Below are positions 27,520-35,850 of a stretch of 64,000 bases of DNA, piece by piece. The translations under genes and the position numbers were made by a program. The DNA lies in the NCBI GenBank assembly GCA_009594865.1, contig VOPT01000004.1:57455-121454 (forward strand). Direction: 5' to 3'. How positions within the stretch are numbered: position 1 is the stretch's first letter; each line of letters starts with the position of its first letter. A model generated the notes under the pieces. It was not told the DNA's origin. It made no database searches and saw nothing but the letters and a program-made list of their open reading frames with translations. The DNA comes from Nitrospira sp. (GTDB lineage: Bacteria; Nitrospirota; Nitrospiria; Nitrospirales; Nitrospiraceae).

Positions 27520-27548
27520 ATTCTAACTACCGCAATTTTGGGTGTCAA
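27520..27548 (-). promoter_or_regulatory. Strong sigma-70 promoter for clpC
   Basis: On the minus strand TTGACA (27543-27548) is followed after exactly 17 bp by TAGAAT (27520-27525), close to consensus. It lies about 95 bp before the clpC ATG. No CIRCE element is seen nearby. Confidence 0.65.
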
Positions 27549-27637
27549 GGTATTGAGCGAATCGCAAACGACGCGCTGCGACTGCTGAGGCGCGCGCATG
27601 TGAGACCGGCGTACGCCGCATGATGTCGCGCGCCGGT

Positions 27638-27667
27638 TTGACAGTAAAAGAATCCTCCCGATACAAT
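27638..27667 (+). promoter_or_regulatory. Strong sigma-70 promoter for nadK
   Basis: TTGACA (27638-27643), an 18-bp spacer and TACAAT (27662-27667) lie about 50 bp before the nadK ATG. It is divergent from the clpC promoter in the same 290-bp gap. Confidence 0.65.
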
Positions 27668-27716
27668 CCCGCACCTTTCAACCGGCTCCTCACCTCAGCG
27701 CGACGCGGTCTCACGT

Positions 27717-28577
27717 ATGAAAAGCAAAAGCATCGGCATTCTGACGAAACCGAAATTTCCGGAAGTGAAGGCCACGGTGCAGGCCGTGGTGAGTTGGTTG
27801 CGTTCGCGAAACATCGACGTGCTGCTGGATACAACCTCGACGACCTTGCTGGGCGAGCAAGGCGGGTTTCAAAAAACACAGCTCGCCAGCAAGGCCGACG
27901 TGCTGCTGGTGTTGGGCGGCGACGGGACGATGCTGAATGCCGCGCGATTAGCCGGCGAACGCGGGATCCCCATTCTCGGGGTGAATATGGGCGGCCTCGG
28001 ATTTCTGACTGAAGTCGTCTTGGAGAATTTATATCCGTCCCTGGAGCGCGTCTTTGCCAATGACTTTGTGCTCGATGAACGGTTGATGCTAAGGACCCAT
28101 GTGCACCGGCACGGAGAAACGGTCGCGCGAGGGGTCGTCCTGAACGACGTGGTCATCAGTAAGGGGACGCTAGCCCGGATGATCGAACTCAAGATTGCCA
28201 TTCAGGGGCAGTTCGTCACGAACCTGCGCGGCGACGGTTTGATTGTCAGCACGCCGACGGGATCGACGGCCTACTCGTTGTCAGCCGGGGGACCGATCAT
28301 CAATCCCGCCGTCCCGTCTTTGATCCTGACGCCTGTCTGTCCGCATACGCTGACACATCGTCCCTTGATCGTTCCGGCGAGCGCGCAAATCGAAGTCGTG
28401 TTGACCAGCAGGGATGATGGGGCCATGGCGACGCTGGATGGGCAGGTCGGGGTGGCCCTGACGCAGGGCGACACCGTGGAAATTCAGGCTTCCGAGCACC
28501 TGACCAGACTGATCAGATTTCCAGAAAGCAGTTACTACGAGGTGTTACGCGAAAAGTTGAAGTGGGGTGACGGCTGA
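27717..28577 (+). CDS. nadK: NAD kinase
   Basis: 286 residues with the GGDGTMLNAAR motif, NMGGLGFLTEV and GLIVSTPTGSTAYSLSAGGPI, all diagnostic of ATP/polyphosphate NAD kinases. It makes NADP from NAD. It begins MKSKSIGILTKP, and the length is typical. It converges with the flavoprotein gene, with 15 bp between stops. A near-consensus promoter lies just upstream. Confidence 0.95.
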   Translation: MKSKSIGILTKPKFPEVKATVQAVVSWLRSRNIDVLLDTTSTTLLGEQGGFQKTQLASKADVLLVLGGDGTMLNAARLAGERGIPILGVNMGGLGFLTEVVLENLYPSLERVFANDFVLDERLMLRTHVHRHGETVARGVVLNDVVISKGTLARMIELKIAIQGQFVTNLRGDGLIVSTPTGSTAYSLSAGGPIINPAVPSLILTPVCPHTLTHRPLIVPASAQIEVVLTSRDDGAMATLDGQVGVALTQGDTVEIQASEHLTRLIRFPESSYYEVLREKLKWGDG

Positions 28578-28592
28578 TTGGCAGCGGGCGCG

Positions 28593-29963
28593 TTACGCGC
28601 GCCCGCGTTCGATGTGCGCCAGCATATCGGCATTCGAGGCAAACTTGAATTCCCCGATGGCTTCGGGTGATGCGGCGTGCGCTTTCTCCACCGTGTCCAG
28701 CACCTTGAGCCCTTCGAGGTCCACCGGCTTGCTCTTTCGGTCCTTCAGGATGCTCTGCAATTTCGAAAGGACCTGGTCAACGGTGGTTCCTGAGTGGGCC
28801 GACTTGGTCGTGAGATAGCGCGAGACGACTTCCGCACACCAGTCCCCGTCTCGCTTGGCGATTCCGACCAGACCTTCGCTGGCCTTACGCGCCCAACCGG
28901 CAAGAAACACCCCGTCTACCACGTGCCCTGTCTTTTCATCGTAGGCCTGGAATAACGAATCGTCCGGATCATTGCCGGTCTTGGTCGGGTTCGTCACGAA
29001 GGCGCCGTTTTTGTACGGCAATCCAACCGTCTCATCGACCCGATCGCCTACGGCAAAGACGACACTGTCCACCGGGAACTCATACAACTGTTTGAGTCCC
29101 ACCGCGGCGGTGTCGTCACCTTTCGGCTCCAATTTATTTTCTTCCATCTCGAGGGCGCGCACGCGGTTGTTGGCATCCACGAGGACCCGCTTCGGTGACG
29201 CGAGAAATCGGAAGCCCATCTTGGAGGGACTTCCTGTCGGCTCGCACTTCGTGAATTCCGCGGTCAGGCTTGCCAACACTTCGTCGGCATTCTGTCCGAC
29301 TGCGGCCAGCCGGTCCTTGATGCGGGCGAATTCCTGGGCGATACCTTCTTGATCCATGTTGGAGCAGACGGCGCGGATTTCTTTGGGGTTGTATTTGCGC
29401 TCGACCGGACCGCGACGGGCAATAGCGGTCACGCGCTCTACTTTCTTATAGCGAATCAGCCAATGCGCGATATCGACCATCACGTCGCCCACTCCGATAA
29501 TGGCCACATGTTTCCCCATATCGAACGGACGGTCGCCGAATCCAGGTAGGCGGTTGAAGTGGTAGACCACATCCTTTGCGTGGAACACGCCCTTGGCAGA
29601 GTCCCCTTCCACGCCAATGGCTTTGGTGCCCTGGGCGCCGATCGAGAAGGCTACGGCGCTCGCACCCAGTCCCCGCAGTTCTTCCACCGTGAGGTCTTTT
29701 CCCTGACCGACTGAGACATTGCCGAAGTAATGGACGTTCGGCTGTTCCAGCATCTCCCAATACTGCTTCTTCAATCCGCCGCGCAGTTTGAGCTTGCTGG
29801 GGAAAATCCCGTATTCGGCCAACCCGCCGAACTTGATGTCGCGATTGAGGATGATGACCTCATGGCCCGCATCGGCCATTTTCTTGGCCAGGGCCATTCC
29901 GGCAGGGCCTGCGCCCACCACGATGACTACATGCCCGCTTGTCTCCGAACCGGTTGCACTCAT
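28593..29963 (-). CDS. FprA-like FAD/NADP-dependent oxidoreductase
   Basis: 456 residues. N-terminal FAD site VVGAGPAGMALAKKMADAGHEV, then a second dinucleotide site IIGVGDVMVDIAHWLI, then a terminal FLAGWARKASEGLVGIAKRDG block. This layout matches the adrenodoxin-reductase/FprA (ferredoxin-NADP reductase) group and the related small subunit of glutamate synthase. The Cys clusters of the latter are absent. A C-terminal extension of about 60 residues follows. AAGGGTAGATA precedes the ATG. The redox partner is unknown. Confidence 0.8.
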   Translation of the reverse strand: MSATGSETSGHVVIVVGAGPAGMALAKKMADAGHEVIILNRDIKFGGLAEYGIFPSKLKLRGGLKKQYWEMLEQPNVHYFGNVSVGQGKDLTVEELRGLGASAVAFSIGAQGTKAIGVEGDSAKGVFHAKDVVYHFNRLPGFGDRPFDMGKHVAIIGVGDVMVDIAHWLIRYKKVERVTAIARRGPVERKYNPKEIRAVCSNMDQEGIAQEFARIKDRLAAVGQNADEVLASLTAEFTKCEPTGSPSKMGFRFLASPKRVLVDANNRVRALEMEENKLEPKGDDTAAVGLKQLYEFPVDSVVFAVGDRVDETVGLPYKNGAFVTNPTKTGNDPDDSLFQAYDEKTGHVVDGVFLAGWARKASEGLVGIAKRDGDWCAEVVSRYLTTKSAHSGTTVDQVLSKLQSILKDRKSKPVDLEGLKVLDTVEKAHAASPEAIGEFKFASNADMLAHIERGRA

Positions 29964-30169
29964 TATCTACCCTTCAATCTATATCGAGAATGAAATGAAT
30001 CGCTGATGATCCGCGGTCCGCCCCTTCGCGTATGACGATGGACGGCCAAACCTGTAAAATTTTTCGCACGTTAGCATAGGGGTCCTCGGGCTGTCAAAAG
30101 CCGCAACAGTCGGAGCGTCTCCCCGTTACCACCAACCCGAAGGTTCTAATGACGAACTTCTCGAGATAC

Positions 30170-31624
30170 CTACCCGCCGGCGCTGCCGACCGGTCCACCG
30201 GACTGCGTCATGCGCCAGGGGTCGAGGAGCTGGCCGAGTCGCTTTTCAGGTAATACGTTTTGCTCACGCGCCACCTCACGGACCGTCTTACCGGACTTAT
30301 AGGCATCCTTGGCCAGTTTGGCGGCAGCTTCGTACCCGATCACCGGCGCCAATGCCGTACACATGGCGAGGCTCTCTTCAATGAGGCTCTTGCAGCGTTC
30401 TTCATTCGCCTTGATGCCCGCGATGCACTTCACGGCAAAGTTGGTGGAGGCTGTCGCGAGCAGTTCGATGGACTGCAACAGGTTATAGGCCATCACCGGC
30501 AACATCACGATCAATTCAAAGTTCGCGGCCTGCCCTCCGACGGTGATCGTCACATCATTGCCGATGACCTGGGCGCAGACCATGGTGACGGATTCCGCAA
30601 TCACGGGATTCACTTTGCCCGGCATGATGGAGGAGCCGGGTTGGGTTTCCGGAAGATTGATTTCGCCGAGGCCGCAGCGCGGACCCGACCCGAGCCAGCG
30701 GACGTCGTTGGCGATCTTCATCAGACTGACGGCCAGCGTGCGCAACTCTCCGCTGGCTTCGACCAGCGAATCCTGGGCCGACTGTCCTTCAAAGTGATTG
30801 ACCGCCTCCTTGAAGCTGCATCCGGTTTCTTTGGAAATGAGCGCCATCACTTTCCCCGCAAACTTCGGGTGACAGTTGAGCCCGGTGCCGACCGCGGTGC
30901 CTCCGAGGGCGACCTCGCTCAAGGCGGCCTGGGCACGTTTCATCCTGGCGATTCCCAGTTCGATCTGCCTGGCGTATCCGCCGAATTCCTGCCCCAAGCG
31001 GACCGGTGTTGCGTCCTGTAAATGGGTGCGCCCGATCTTGACGATCTTGTCGAACTCGCGAGCCTTGCCACTGAGTGCCTTATGGAGTTGGGTCAGCGCG
31101 GGGATAAGCTGCCGTTGGATGGTTTCCGACGCGGCAATATGAATGGCGGTCGGAATGACGTCATTGCTCGATTGTCCCAGGTTCACATGGTCGTTCGGGT
31201 GCACCAGTTTGCTGCCTCGGGCGCCGCCGAGCAGTTCGGTTGCGCGATTCGAAATGACTTCGTTGGTATTCATGTTCGTCGAAGTGCCCGAGCCGGTCTG
31301 AAAAATATCGACGGGAAATTCGGCGTCCAGGCCACCGTCAACAACTTCGGTTGCCGCGCGAATGATGGCATCCGCCGGTTTTTTGTCGAGCAACTTTAGC
31401 GAGTGATTGACGGAGGCGGCGGCGCGCTTGATGAGTCCCATTGCCCGGATCATGGCGCGGGGAATGCGCAGCGAACTGATCGGGAAGTTTTCAATCGCGC
31501 GAGCCGTTTGCACCCCGTAATACGCATTGGACGGAACCGGAAGTTCTCCCATCGTGTCGCGTTCGATACGCGTGGCGGTGGTCGCGGATGCGGGGCGTTT
31601 GGGCGTGCGCGAAGCGTTCTTCAT
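30170..31624 (-). CDS. fumC: Fumarate hydratase class II
   Basis: 484 residues from the ATG at 31624, selected because GAGGAG lies 8 bp upstream; upstream in-frame sequence is not conserved-looking. It has TGSGTSTNMNTNEVISNRA, HPNDHVNLGQSSNDVIPTA and the superfamily signature GSSIMPGKVNP. It interconverts fumarate and malate and needs no iron-sulfur cluster. About 20 extra Lys/Arg/Thr-rich residues precede the usual N-terminus. It belongs with gltA and the malic enzyme of this window to central carbon metabolism. Confidence 0.95.
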   Translation of the reverse strand: MKNASRTPKRPASATTATRIERDTMGELPVPSNAYYGVQTARAIENFPISSLRIPRAMIRAMGLIKRAAASVNHSLKLLDKKPADAIIRAATEVVDGGLDAEFPVDIFQTGSGTSTNMNTNEVISNRATELLGGARGSKLVHPNDHVNLGQSSNDVIPTAIHIAASETIQRQLIPALTQLHKALSGKAREFDKIVKIGRTHLQDATPVRLGQEFGGYARQIELGIARMKRAQAALSEVALGGTAVGTGLNCHPKFAGKVMALISKETGCSFKEAVNHFEGQSAQDSLVEASGELRTLAVSLMKIANDVRWLGSGPRCGLGEINLPETQPGSSIMPGKVNPVIAESVTMVCAQVIGNDVTITVGGQAANFELIVMLPVMAYNLLQSIELLATASTNFAVKCIAGIKANEERCKSLIEESLAMCTALAPVIGYEAAAKLAKDAYKSGKTVREVAREQNVLPEKRLGQLLDPWRMTQSGGPVGSAGG

Positions 31625-31770
31625 CGTGGAATCTCCTCGAATAGACTGTCGGTTGACCTGCTTGAACGGCGCATAATAAACGCTCGCCCTGACGAAGCAC
31701 AAGCGTGGCGTTGAGCGGCGAGCGAGAGATGGCCGGGGGAGACGGGCGAGCCAGTGTGGGAGATCGGGTG

Positions 31771-31809
31771 ACGACAGAAAAAGAAAAGGCCCGCCGGAAG
31801 GCGGGCCTT
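31771..31809 (-). terminator. Rho-independent terminator behind hsp20
   Basis: AAGGCCCGCC (31786-31795) pairs perfectly with GGCGGGCCTT (31800-31809) across a 4-nt loop. On the minus strand it runs into TTTTCTTTTTCTG, a classic terminator. Confidence 0.9.
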
Positions 31810-31834
31810 GCTCTCTCACGCGGACACAGTCTGC

Positions 31835-32290
31835 TTAGGCGATTTTGACGTCGATCTGTTTCGGCTTCGCCTTTTCCGATTTGGGCAGATGCAGGTGCAA
31901 CACACCATCGGTATATTCCGCCTTCACCTTGCTCTCGTCCACGGAGTCGGGAAGCGTGAAGCTCCGGACAAATCGTCCGTAGGACCGCTCGATCCGGTGA
32001 TACTTCTTCCCCTTCTCTTCCTTTTCCTGTTTCCGTTCGCCCTGCAGCGTGAGGACACCATCTTCGACCGTCACCTTCACATCTTCCTTTTTGACCTCGG
32101 GAAGCTCGGCCTTAATGGCATATTCGGCTTCGGTCTCGCTGATGTCGACCGTCGGCGCCCAATCGGCCACCGTCATCACTTCCTTGCCCTGGGCAGCAGT
32201 CTGAGCCGCACTCGGCCGCGTAATCATCCGGTTCAGCCGGTCGGACATCTCTTCCAATTCCCGGAACGGATCCCATCGTACGATCGCCAT
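31835..32290 (-). CDS. Small heat-shock protein, Hsp20/alpha-crystallin family
   Basis: 151 residues from the ATG at 32290, with AGGAGG 7 bp upstream. It opens MAIVRWDPFRELEEM, typical of bacterial Hsp20. The alpha-crystallin domain contains EYAIKAELPEVKKEDVKVTVEDGVLTL and ends in a GVLHLHLPK strand. It holds unfolded proteins as an ATP-independent chaperone. Single-gene unit with a strong terminator. A CTTCAC/GTGAAG palindrome lies about 75 bp upstream. Confidence 0.95.
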   Translation of the reverse strand: MAIVRWDPFRELEEMSDRLNRMITRPSAAQTAAQGKEVMTVADWAPTVDISETEAEYAIKAELPEVKKEDVKVTVEDGVLTLQGERKQEKEEKGKKYHRIERSYGRFVRSFTLPDSVDESKVKAEYTDGVLHLHLPKSEKAKPKQIDVKIA

Positions 32291-32362
32291 GGTGGAACCT
32301 CCTTGTGTGAATGCCTTGCTGGTGTTCACTTGAGCCATCCTACTTACTACAAGGAAGGTAAT

Positions 32363-32382
32363 CTTCACGCCGGTGAAGTCAA
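32363..32382 (-). promoter_or_regulatory. Inverted repeat next to a TTGACT box upstream of hsp20
   Basis: CTTCAC (32363-32368) and GTGAAG (32373-32378) form an inverted repeat with a 4-nt centre, next to and slightly overlapping TTGACT on the minus strand (32377-32382). It may be an operator over the hsp20 -35. The -10 (ACCTTC) is poor, so this is tentative. Confidence 0.3.
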
Positions 32383-32419
32383 GGGCGTGGTCTGAAGAGT
32401 TATTGCCGTGAGCGGGCTC

Positions 32420-32448
32420 TTGACATTGGAGCCCTCGGCATTATTTAT
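32420..32448 (+). promoter_or_regulatory. Candidate promoter for the 29-residue membrane peptide
   Basis: TTGACA (32420-32425) and ATTTAT (32443-32448) are separated by 17 bp, in an AT-rich patch 30 bp before the small ORF start. Confidence 0.45.
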
Positions 32449-32477
32449 TAGCGCCTTTCATCCTGGAGACGATCACC

Positions 32478-32567
32478 ATGTTGGAATTCATTTCCTATGC
32501 ATTGCTCGGCGGCATCATGATGGTTACGTCCGTGGTCTTGTGGTGGTTCATCGGCCGTACCGAATAG
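32478..32567 (+). CDS. Single-span membrane micropeptide (29 aa)
   Basis: The ATG at 32478 opens a 29-residue frame. It has a polar/acidic start (MLEFISY), one hydrophobic helix of about 19 residues (ALLGGIMMVTSVVLWWFIG) and a charged RTE end. GGAG lies 9 bp upstream and a near-consensus -35 about 55 bp upstream. The composition is that of regulatory micropeptides such as those attached to oxidases or transporters, but no homology can be claimed. It sits alone between hsp20 and gltA. Confidence 0.55.
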   Translation: MLEFISYALLGGIMMVTSVVLWWFIGRTE

Positions 32568-32580
32568 CCTGCGGTTCGAC

Positions 32581-33714
32581 TTACCGCCGCTCGATCGGCA
32601 CGTAATGCCGGTCATGTTCCCCGGAATAGATCTGGTCGGGCCGGTAGAGTTTGTTCTCTCGCAATTGCTCCAGCCAATGCGCCAGCCATCCGCTCACCCG
32701 TGCCATGGCGAAGAGCGGCGTAAACAGATCGACCTCGATGCCCATCTTGTCGTAGATGATGCCCGAATAGAAATCGACGTTCGGGTAAATACCCTTCCCC
32801 TGTAATCGCTCGCTGGCCAGTTGTTCCACCGCCACCGCCACTTCATAGAGCGGAGACGTGCCGCACACATTGAAGAGCCGCATGCAGAGATCCTGCAGCA
32901 CGGTGGCGCGTGGATCCTTCACCTTGTAGACGCGATGGCCGAAGCCCATCAGTTTATGTTTGCCGCCGAGACGGGCCTCTACCGCCGCGCGAGCCTGCGT
33001 CGGTGTCCCGATCTCTTTCAGCATTGTCACCACCTCTTCATTGGCACCTCCATGCAAGGGGCCTTTGAGCGCGCCGATGGAGGACGCCACAACGGTGTAC
33101 GGGTCGGCCAGCGTCGAAGCCGTGACCATGCCGGCGAACGTGGAGGCGTTCATGGTGTGTTCGGCATGGAGAATCAGGCAGTCATCGAAGACCTCACTCC
33201 ACAACGGATGCGGAACGGTTTCCGTCAGCATGTAGAGAAAGTTGTCGGAAAAAGGCAGATCATCGCGCGGCGGGATATATTCGTCCCCGCGCCGCAGCCG
33301 CGCCCAGGCGGCAACGATGGTGGGCAGTTTGGCGATGAGGCGCACCGCCGACCAGTAATTGTTTTCGACATCCTTGACGTTGCGGCCCGGGTAAAACATG
33401 CCGAGCGCCGCCACGGCGGCTTGTAACGCGTCCATCGGGTGCCCATGTTCAGGCATGACCTTCAGCAGATCCACAATGCGAAACTTGATCCGCCGGTGGT
33501 GCGTGACATCATCCACCCACTGCGTGAGTTCCGTCGCGGTCGGCAGCCGGCCGAACAACAGCAGGTAACTGGTTTCGAGAAACGACGAATGCTGACAGAG
33601 TTCCTCTACGCGAATGCCGCGATATTCGAGTACTCCTCGCTGTCCATCCACATCGCTGATCGCTGATTTTGCGGCAGGAACACCGGCCAGACCCGGCATG
33701 AAATCGTGCGGCAT
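32581..33714 (-). CDS. gltA: Citrate synthase
   Basis: 377 residues, the length of the shorter citrate/2-methylcitrate synthase type. Catalytic motifs are LHAEHTMNAST (His), ALKGPLHGGANE (His) and GFGHRVYKVKDPRA with the downstream Asp region NVDFYSG. It condenses acetyl-CoA and oxaloacetate. The N-terminus VDGQRGVLEYRGIRVEEL fits the family. Single-gene unit on the minus strand, convergent with the 29-residue peptide gene. 2-methylcitrate synthase activity cannot be excluded. Confidence 0.93.
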   Translation of the reverse strand: MPHDFMPGLAGVPAAKSAISDVDGQRGVLEYRGIRVEELCQHSSFLETSYLLLFGRLPTATELTQWVDDVTHHRRIKFRIVDLLKVMPEHGHPMDALQAAVAALGMFYPGRNVKDVENNYWSAVRLIAKLPTIVAAWARLRRGDEYIPPRDDLPFSDNFLYMLTETVPHPLWSEVFDDCLILHAEHTMNASTFAGMVTASTLADPYTVVASSIGALKGPLHGGANEEVVTMLKEIGTPTQARAAVEARLGGKHKLMGFGHRVYKVKDPRATVLQDLCMRLFNVCGTSPLYEVAVAVEQLASERLQGKGIYPNVDFYSGIIYDKMGIEVDLFTPLFAMARVSGWLAHWLEQLRENKLYRPDQIYSGEHDRHYVPIERR

Positions 33715-33881
33715 AGATTCTGTCTCCTATCTTCAACCATCCGAATGGGGCATCACGCGTGATGCGATCGGTTCCCTGAGCGGCCCTCGCGTCGGGGCTT
33801 CCTGAGTGAAGGCCGCACCGCCTCAGCTTATCACGATCGACGACATCGGCTCAGCCTTCACCTTGAATTGAGGGGATTCGC

Positions 33882-34157
33882 TTGGCATACTACCTCGAAA
33901 CAGAGAAGACTTCGACTGCGGAGCATAGGGTGACTCGACTCACACAGATTCTCCTGCTGGTCGGACTGTTGGTCGCAGTGGGCGTTCTCGTGATGCTGCG
34001 GATGACAGACCGGCCAAATGAAGAACAGGCAGCCGGGTCTTCGGGGGCGCAACGGGCAGGACGCAGCACCTTAAGTCATGGCGGCCCGGGCACCGGATCA
34101 TTATCCGATAATTCCCCACGCCTTCCTGCAGGCGGAAGGAATGAGTCGTCTCAGTAG
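33882..34157 (+). CDS. Small membrane-anchored protein of unknown function
   Basis: 91 residues from a TTG at 33882, with GAGGGG 6 bp upstream. About 20 polar residues, then one membrane helix (ILLLVGLLVAVGVLVMLRM), then a Gly/Ser/Asn-rich tail that looks unstructured. It is followed 27 bp later by a secreted protein gene, so the two may be co-transcribed. No family recognised. Confidence 0.55.
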   Translation: MAYYLETEKTSTAEHRVTRLTQILLLVGLLVAVGVLVMLRMTDRPNEEQAAGSSGAQRAGRSTLSHGGPGTGSLSDNSPRLPAGGRNESSQ

Positions 34158-34184
34158 TCTTGAATTGCAACAACGAGGTGAGGC

Positions 34185-34568
34185 ATGGGCCGGTTCCGGT
34201 CGCTCGCGCTGGGAATGCTGATAATATCCGGTATGGCTGTCTCCGCCTGGGCTGATGACGACCAGGTGTTCTTCGCCGTCGTCAGCGACGTGCCGAAAGA
34301 TAAGATGCGTATTTCAGCAAGGGTTCTCCAGGACGGCGCCTCCGCCGATATTAAACTCATCCCGAGCGAGGCGGTGGTCAGCAATCCGGTGTGGCGGACG
34401 TTGGAGGTCTGTCATGCGCTCAAGATCGAGGGCACGAAAATCGGCGACGGATTGAAGGTCATGTCCGCGCGGGTGCTGGATGCCAGCATGTTACCGATGG
34501 GGCTGCAAGGGTTCGCGGGAGATTGTTTGATCAAGAAAGCGGTGGAGATTGCGCCGCTGGCAGAGTGA
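34185..34568 (+). CDS. Small exported protein of unknown function
   Basis: 127 residues. A clear signal peptide (LALGMLIISGMAVSAWA, cleavage before DDD) is followed by a small domain with two cysteines (VCHALK, GDCLIKK) that could form a disulfide. GAGGTGAGGC precedes the ATG. No recognised family. Possibly co-transcribed with the preceding TM protein. Confidence 0.6.
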   Translation: MGRFRSLALGMLIISGMAVSAWADDDQVFFAVVSDVPKDKMRISARVLQDGASADIKLIPSEAVVSNPVWRTLEVCHALKIEGTKIGDGLKVMSARVLDASMLPMGLQGFAGDCLIKKAVEIAPLAE

Positions 34569-34635
34569 ACGCAATAGGCGTGAGTCGTGAGTTCCGGCCT
34601 CATGACCGATACGTTACGGCCGAGTATCGGTTTGG

Positions 34636-35010
34636 TCAGGCACAGTCCGGGCAGGTTGTCGGTTCTTCGTCCCCGTCACACTCGTCAGCGGTAAGCGGAA
34701 AAAATTGCTCGCAGACCCGGCAGGTGCGGATCTCGAAGTAGGCCACTCCCTTGTCATCGATTTCCGTCGGAAGCAGCAGTTCGAGGGGATCGTAGCCTAG
34801 CCGGACGTCATCGTCGAACCGGATGATGGCCAGGCGGTCGTTGAAGACCTCAAAGGAGGCTTCTTTCCCCTTTCGCTCCAGCCGATGTCCCACGACAAAT
34901 ACCGGTTGGCCCTTGCGTTTGGTGCGCAAATCTTTCAAGGTGCGCTGCGTGGCTGTGGCGCAGGAGAATTTGCCGGCGTGGTCGCTGGTGTCGGTTCCAA
35001 AGATGGGCAT
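34636..35010 (-). CDS. Small protein with C-terminal zinc-ribbon-like cysteines
   Basis: 124 residues. The body is alpha/beta (GQPVFVVGHRLERKGKEASFEVF). The C-terminal end has CRVC and CPDC pairs about 20 residues apart, a likely zinc ribbon. The acidic stretch between them (ADECDGDEEPTTC) is unusual. No signal peptide. The family is not recognised; a regulatory or nucleic-acid-linked role is possible but unsupported. Confidence 0.6.
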   Translation of the reverse strand: MPIFGTDTSDHAGKFSCATATQRTLKDLRTKRKGQPVFVVGHRLERKGKEASFEVFNDRLAIIRFDDDVRLGYDPLELLLPTEIDDKGVAYFEIRTCRVCEQFFPLTADECDGDEEPTTCPDCA

Positions 35011-35110
35011 CGGTCATCACGATCGCGTGGACATGAATGTCGTGTGTCCATGTAACACAGGTGAAAAATTTGCGTCAAGGGAACCCTTATGAAGGAGAAA
35101 GGTTAACGGC

Positions 35111-35461
35111 ATGGCAGAGATCACCATTTATCAGAAACCCACCTGTTCAACCTGTCGCGAGGCGGTGCGTCTCGTGCGGGAGAGCGGGCAGCCGTTTACG
35201 GCGGTCAACTATTATGAGCAGCCCTTTACCAAGAGCCGGCTCAAAGACTTACTGAAAAAAGCCGGCCTGTCACCGCGCGATGTGTTGCGCACGAAAGAAG
35301 ATCTCTACAAGTCGTTGAAACTGGCCGATCCGACGCTGAGCGACGAGCACTTGCTCGATCAGATGATCGCCCATCCCGATTTGATTCAGCGGCCCATCGT
35401 GGTCAAAGGCGACCAGGTCATGCTGGCGCGCCCGGCCGAGACCGTCACCGAACTGCTCTGA
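35111..35461 (+). CDS. ArsC/Spx-family thioredoxin-fold protein
   Basis: 116 residues, the full ArsC/Spx/YffB length. It has ITIYQKPTCSTCREAV with a CxxC at the position of the ArsC Cys. RPIVVKGDQVMLARP near the end is the conserved cis-Pro region. The group includes glutaredoxin-dependent arsenate reductases and the regulator Spx. The second Cys in CSTC is Spx-like, but the QKPTCSTCR context and lone position are closer to uncharacterised YffB-type reductases. No ars genes are adjacent. Confidence 0.8.
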   Translation: MAEITIYQKPTCSTCREAVRLVRESGQPFTAVNYYEQPFTKSRLKDLLKKAGLSPRDVLRTKEDLYKSLKLADPTLSDEHLLDQMIAHPDLIQRPIVVKGDQVMLARPAETVTELL

Positions 35462-35523
35462 AGTCTTCGGGAGCGATGAAGCGCGGTACTGCGTTTGCCG
35501 CAGTTGGATGAGAGGAAGCAGAC

Positions 35524-35766
35524 ATGTTTGCATACAGCTCGGTGGATCGGGTGTCACTGCTGGGACGGGTGCTGCAGCGGCTGAATCTTCGGTTCCCATC
35601 CCTGTTTGTCTTGTTCGCCTTCCTCACCCTGGTGGATCTCATTGTCCCCGATGTGATTCCGTTGGTAGACGAAATCGGGCTGGCGCTGTTGACGCTGTTG
35701 TTAGGGATGTGGAAGGACCGCCGCGCGCTCCATCGAGCCGGAGCTTCCCGTGTGGCATCGCGGTGA
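35524..35766 (+). CDS. Small two-helix membrane protein
   Basis: 80 residues. Two hydrophobic helices (FPSLFVLFAFLTLVDLIVP and LVDEIGLALLTLLLGMW) lie before a basic tail (KDRRALHRAGASR). AGGA lies 8 bp upstream of the ATG. The pattern resembles small DUF membrane proteins found beside unrelated genes. The function is unknown. Confidence 0.55.
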   Translation: MFAYSSVDRVSLLGRVLQRLNLRFPSLFVLFAFLTLVDLIVPDVIPLVDEIGLALLTLLLGMWKDRRALHRAGASRVASR

Positions 35767-35850
35767 GGGGCCGCGCGGCCTCGTCGGCCGAGGCGTTCCG
35801 GAAAGAGGGCGCATACGGCGCTCCTGAATCAGAGGCCAGTGAGAGTTGGG

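Noticed and set aside
30260..31021. A 253-codon plus-strand frame
   Set aside because: Antisense to fumC, whose coding is certain.
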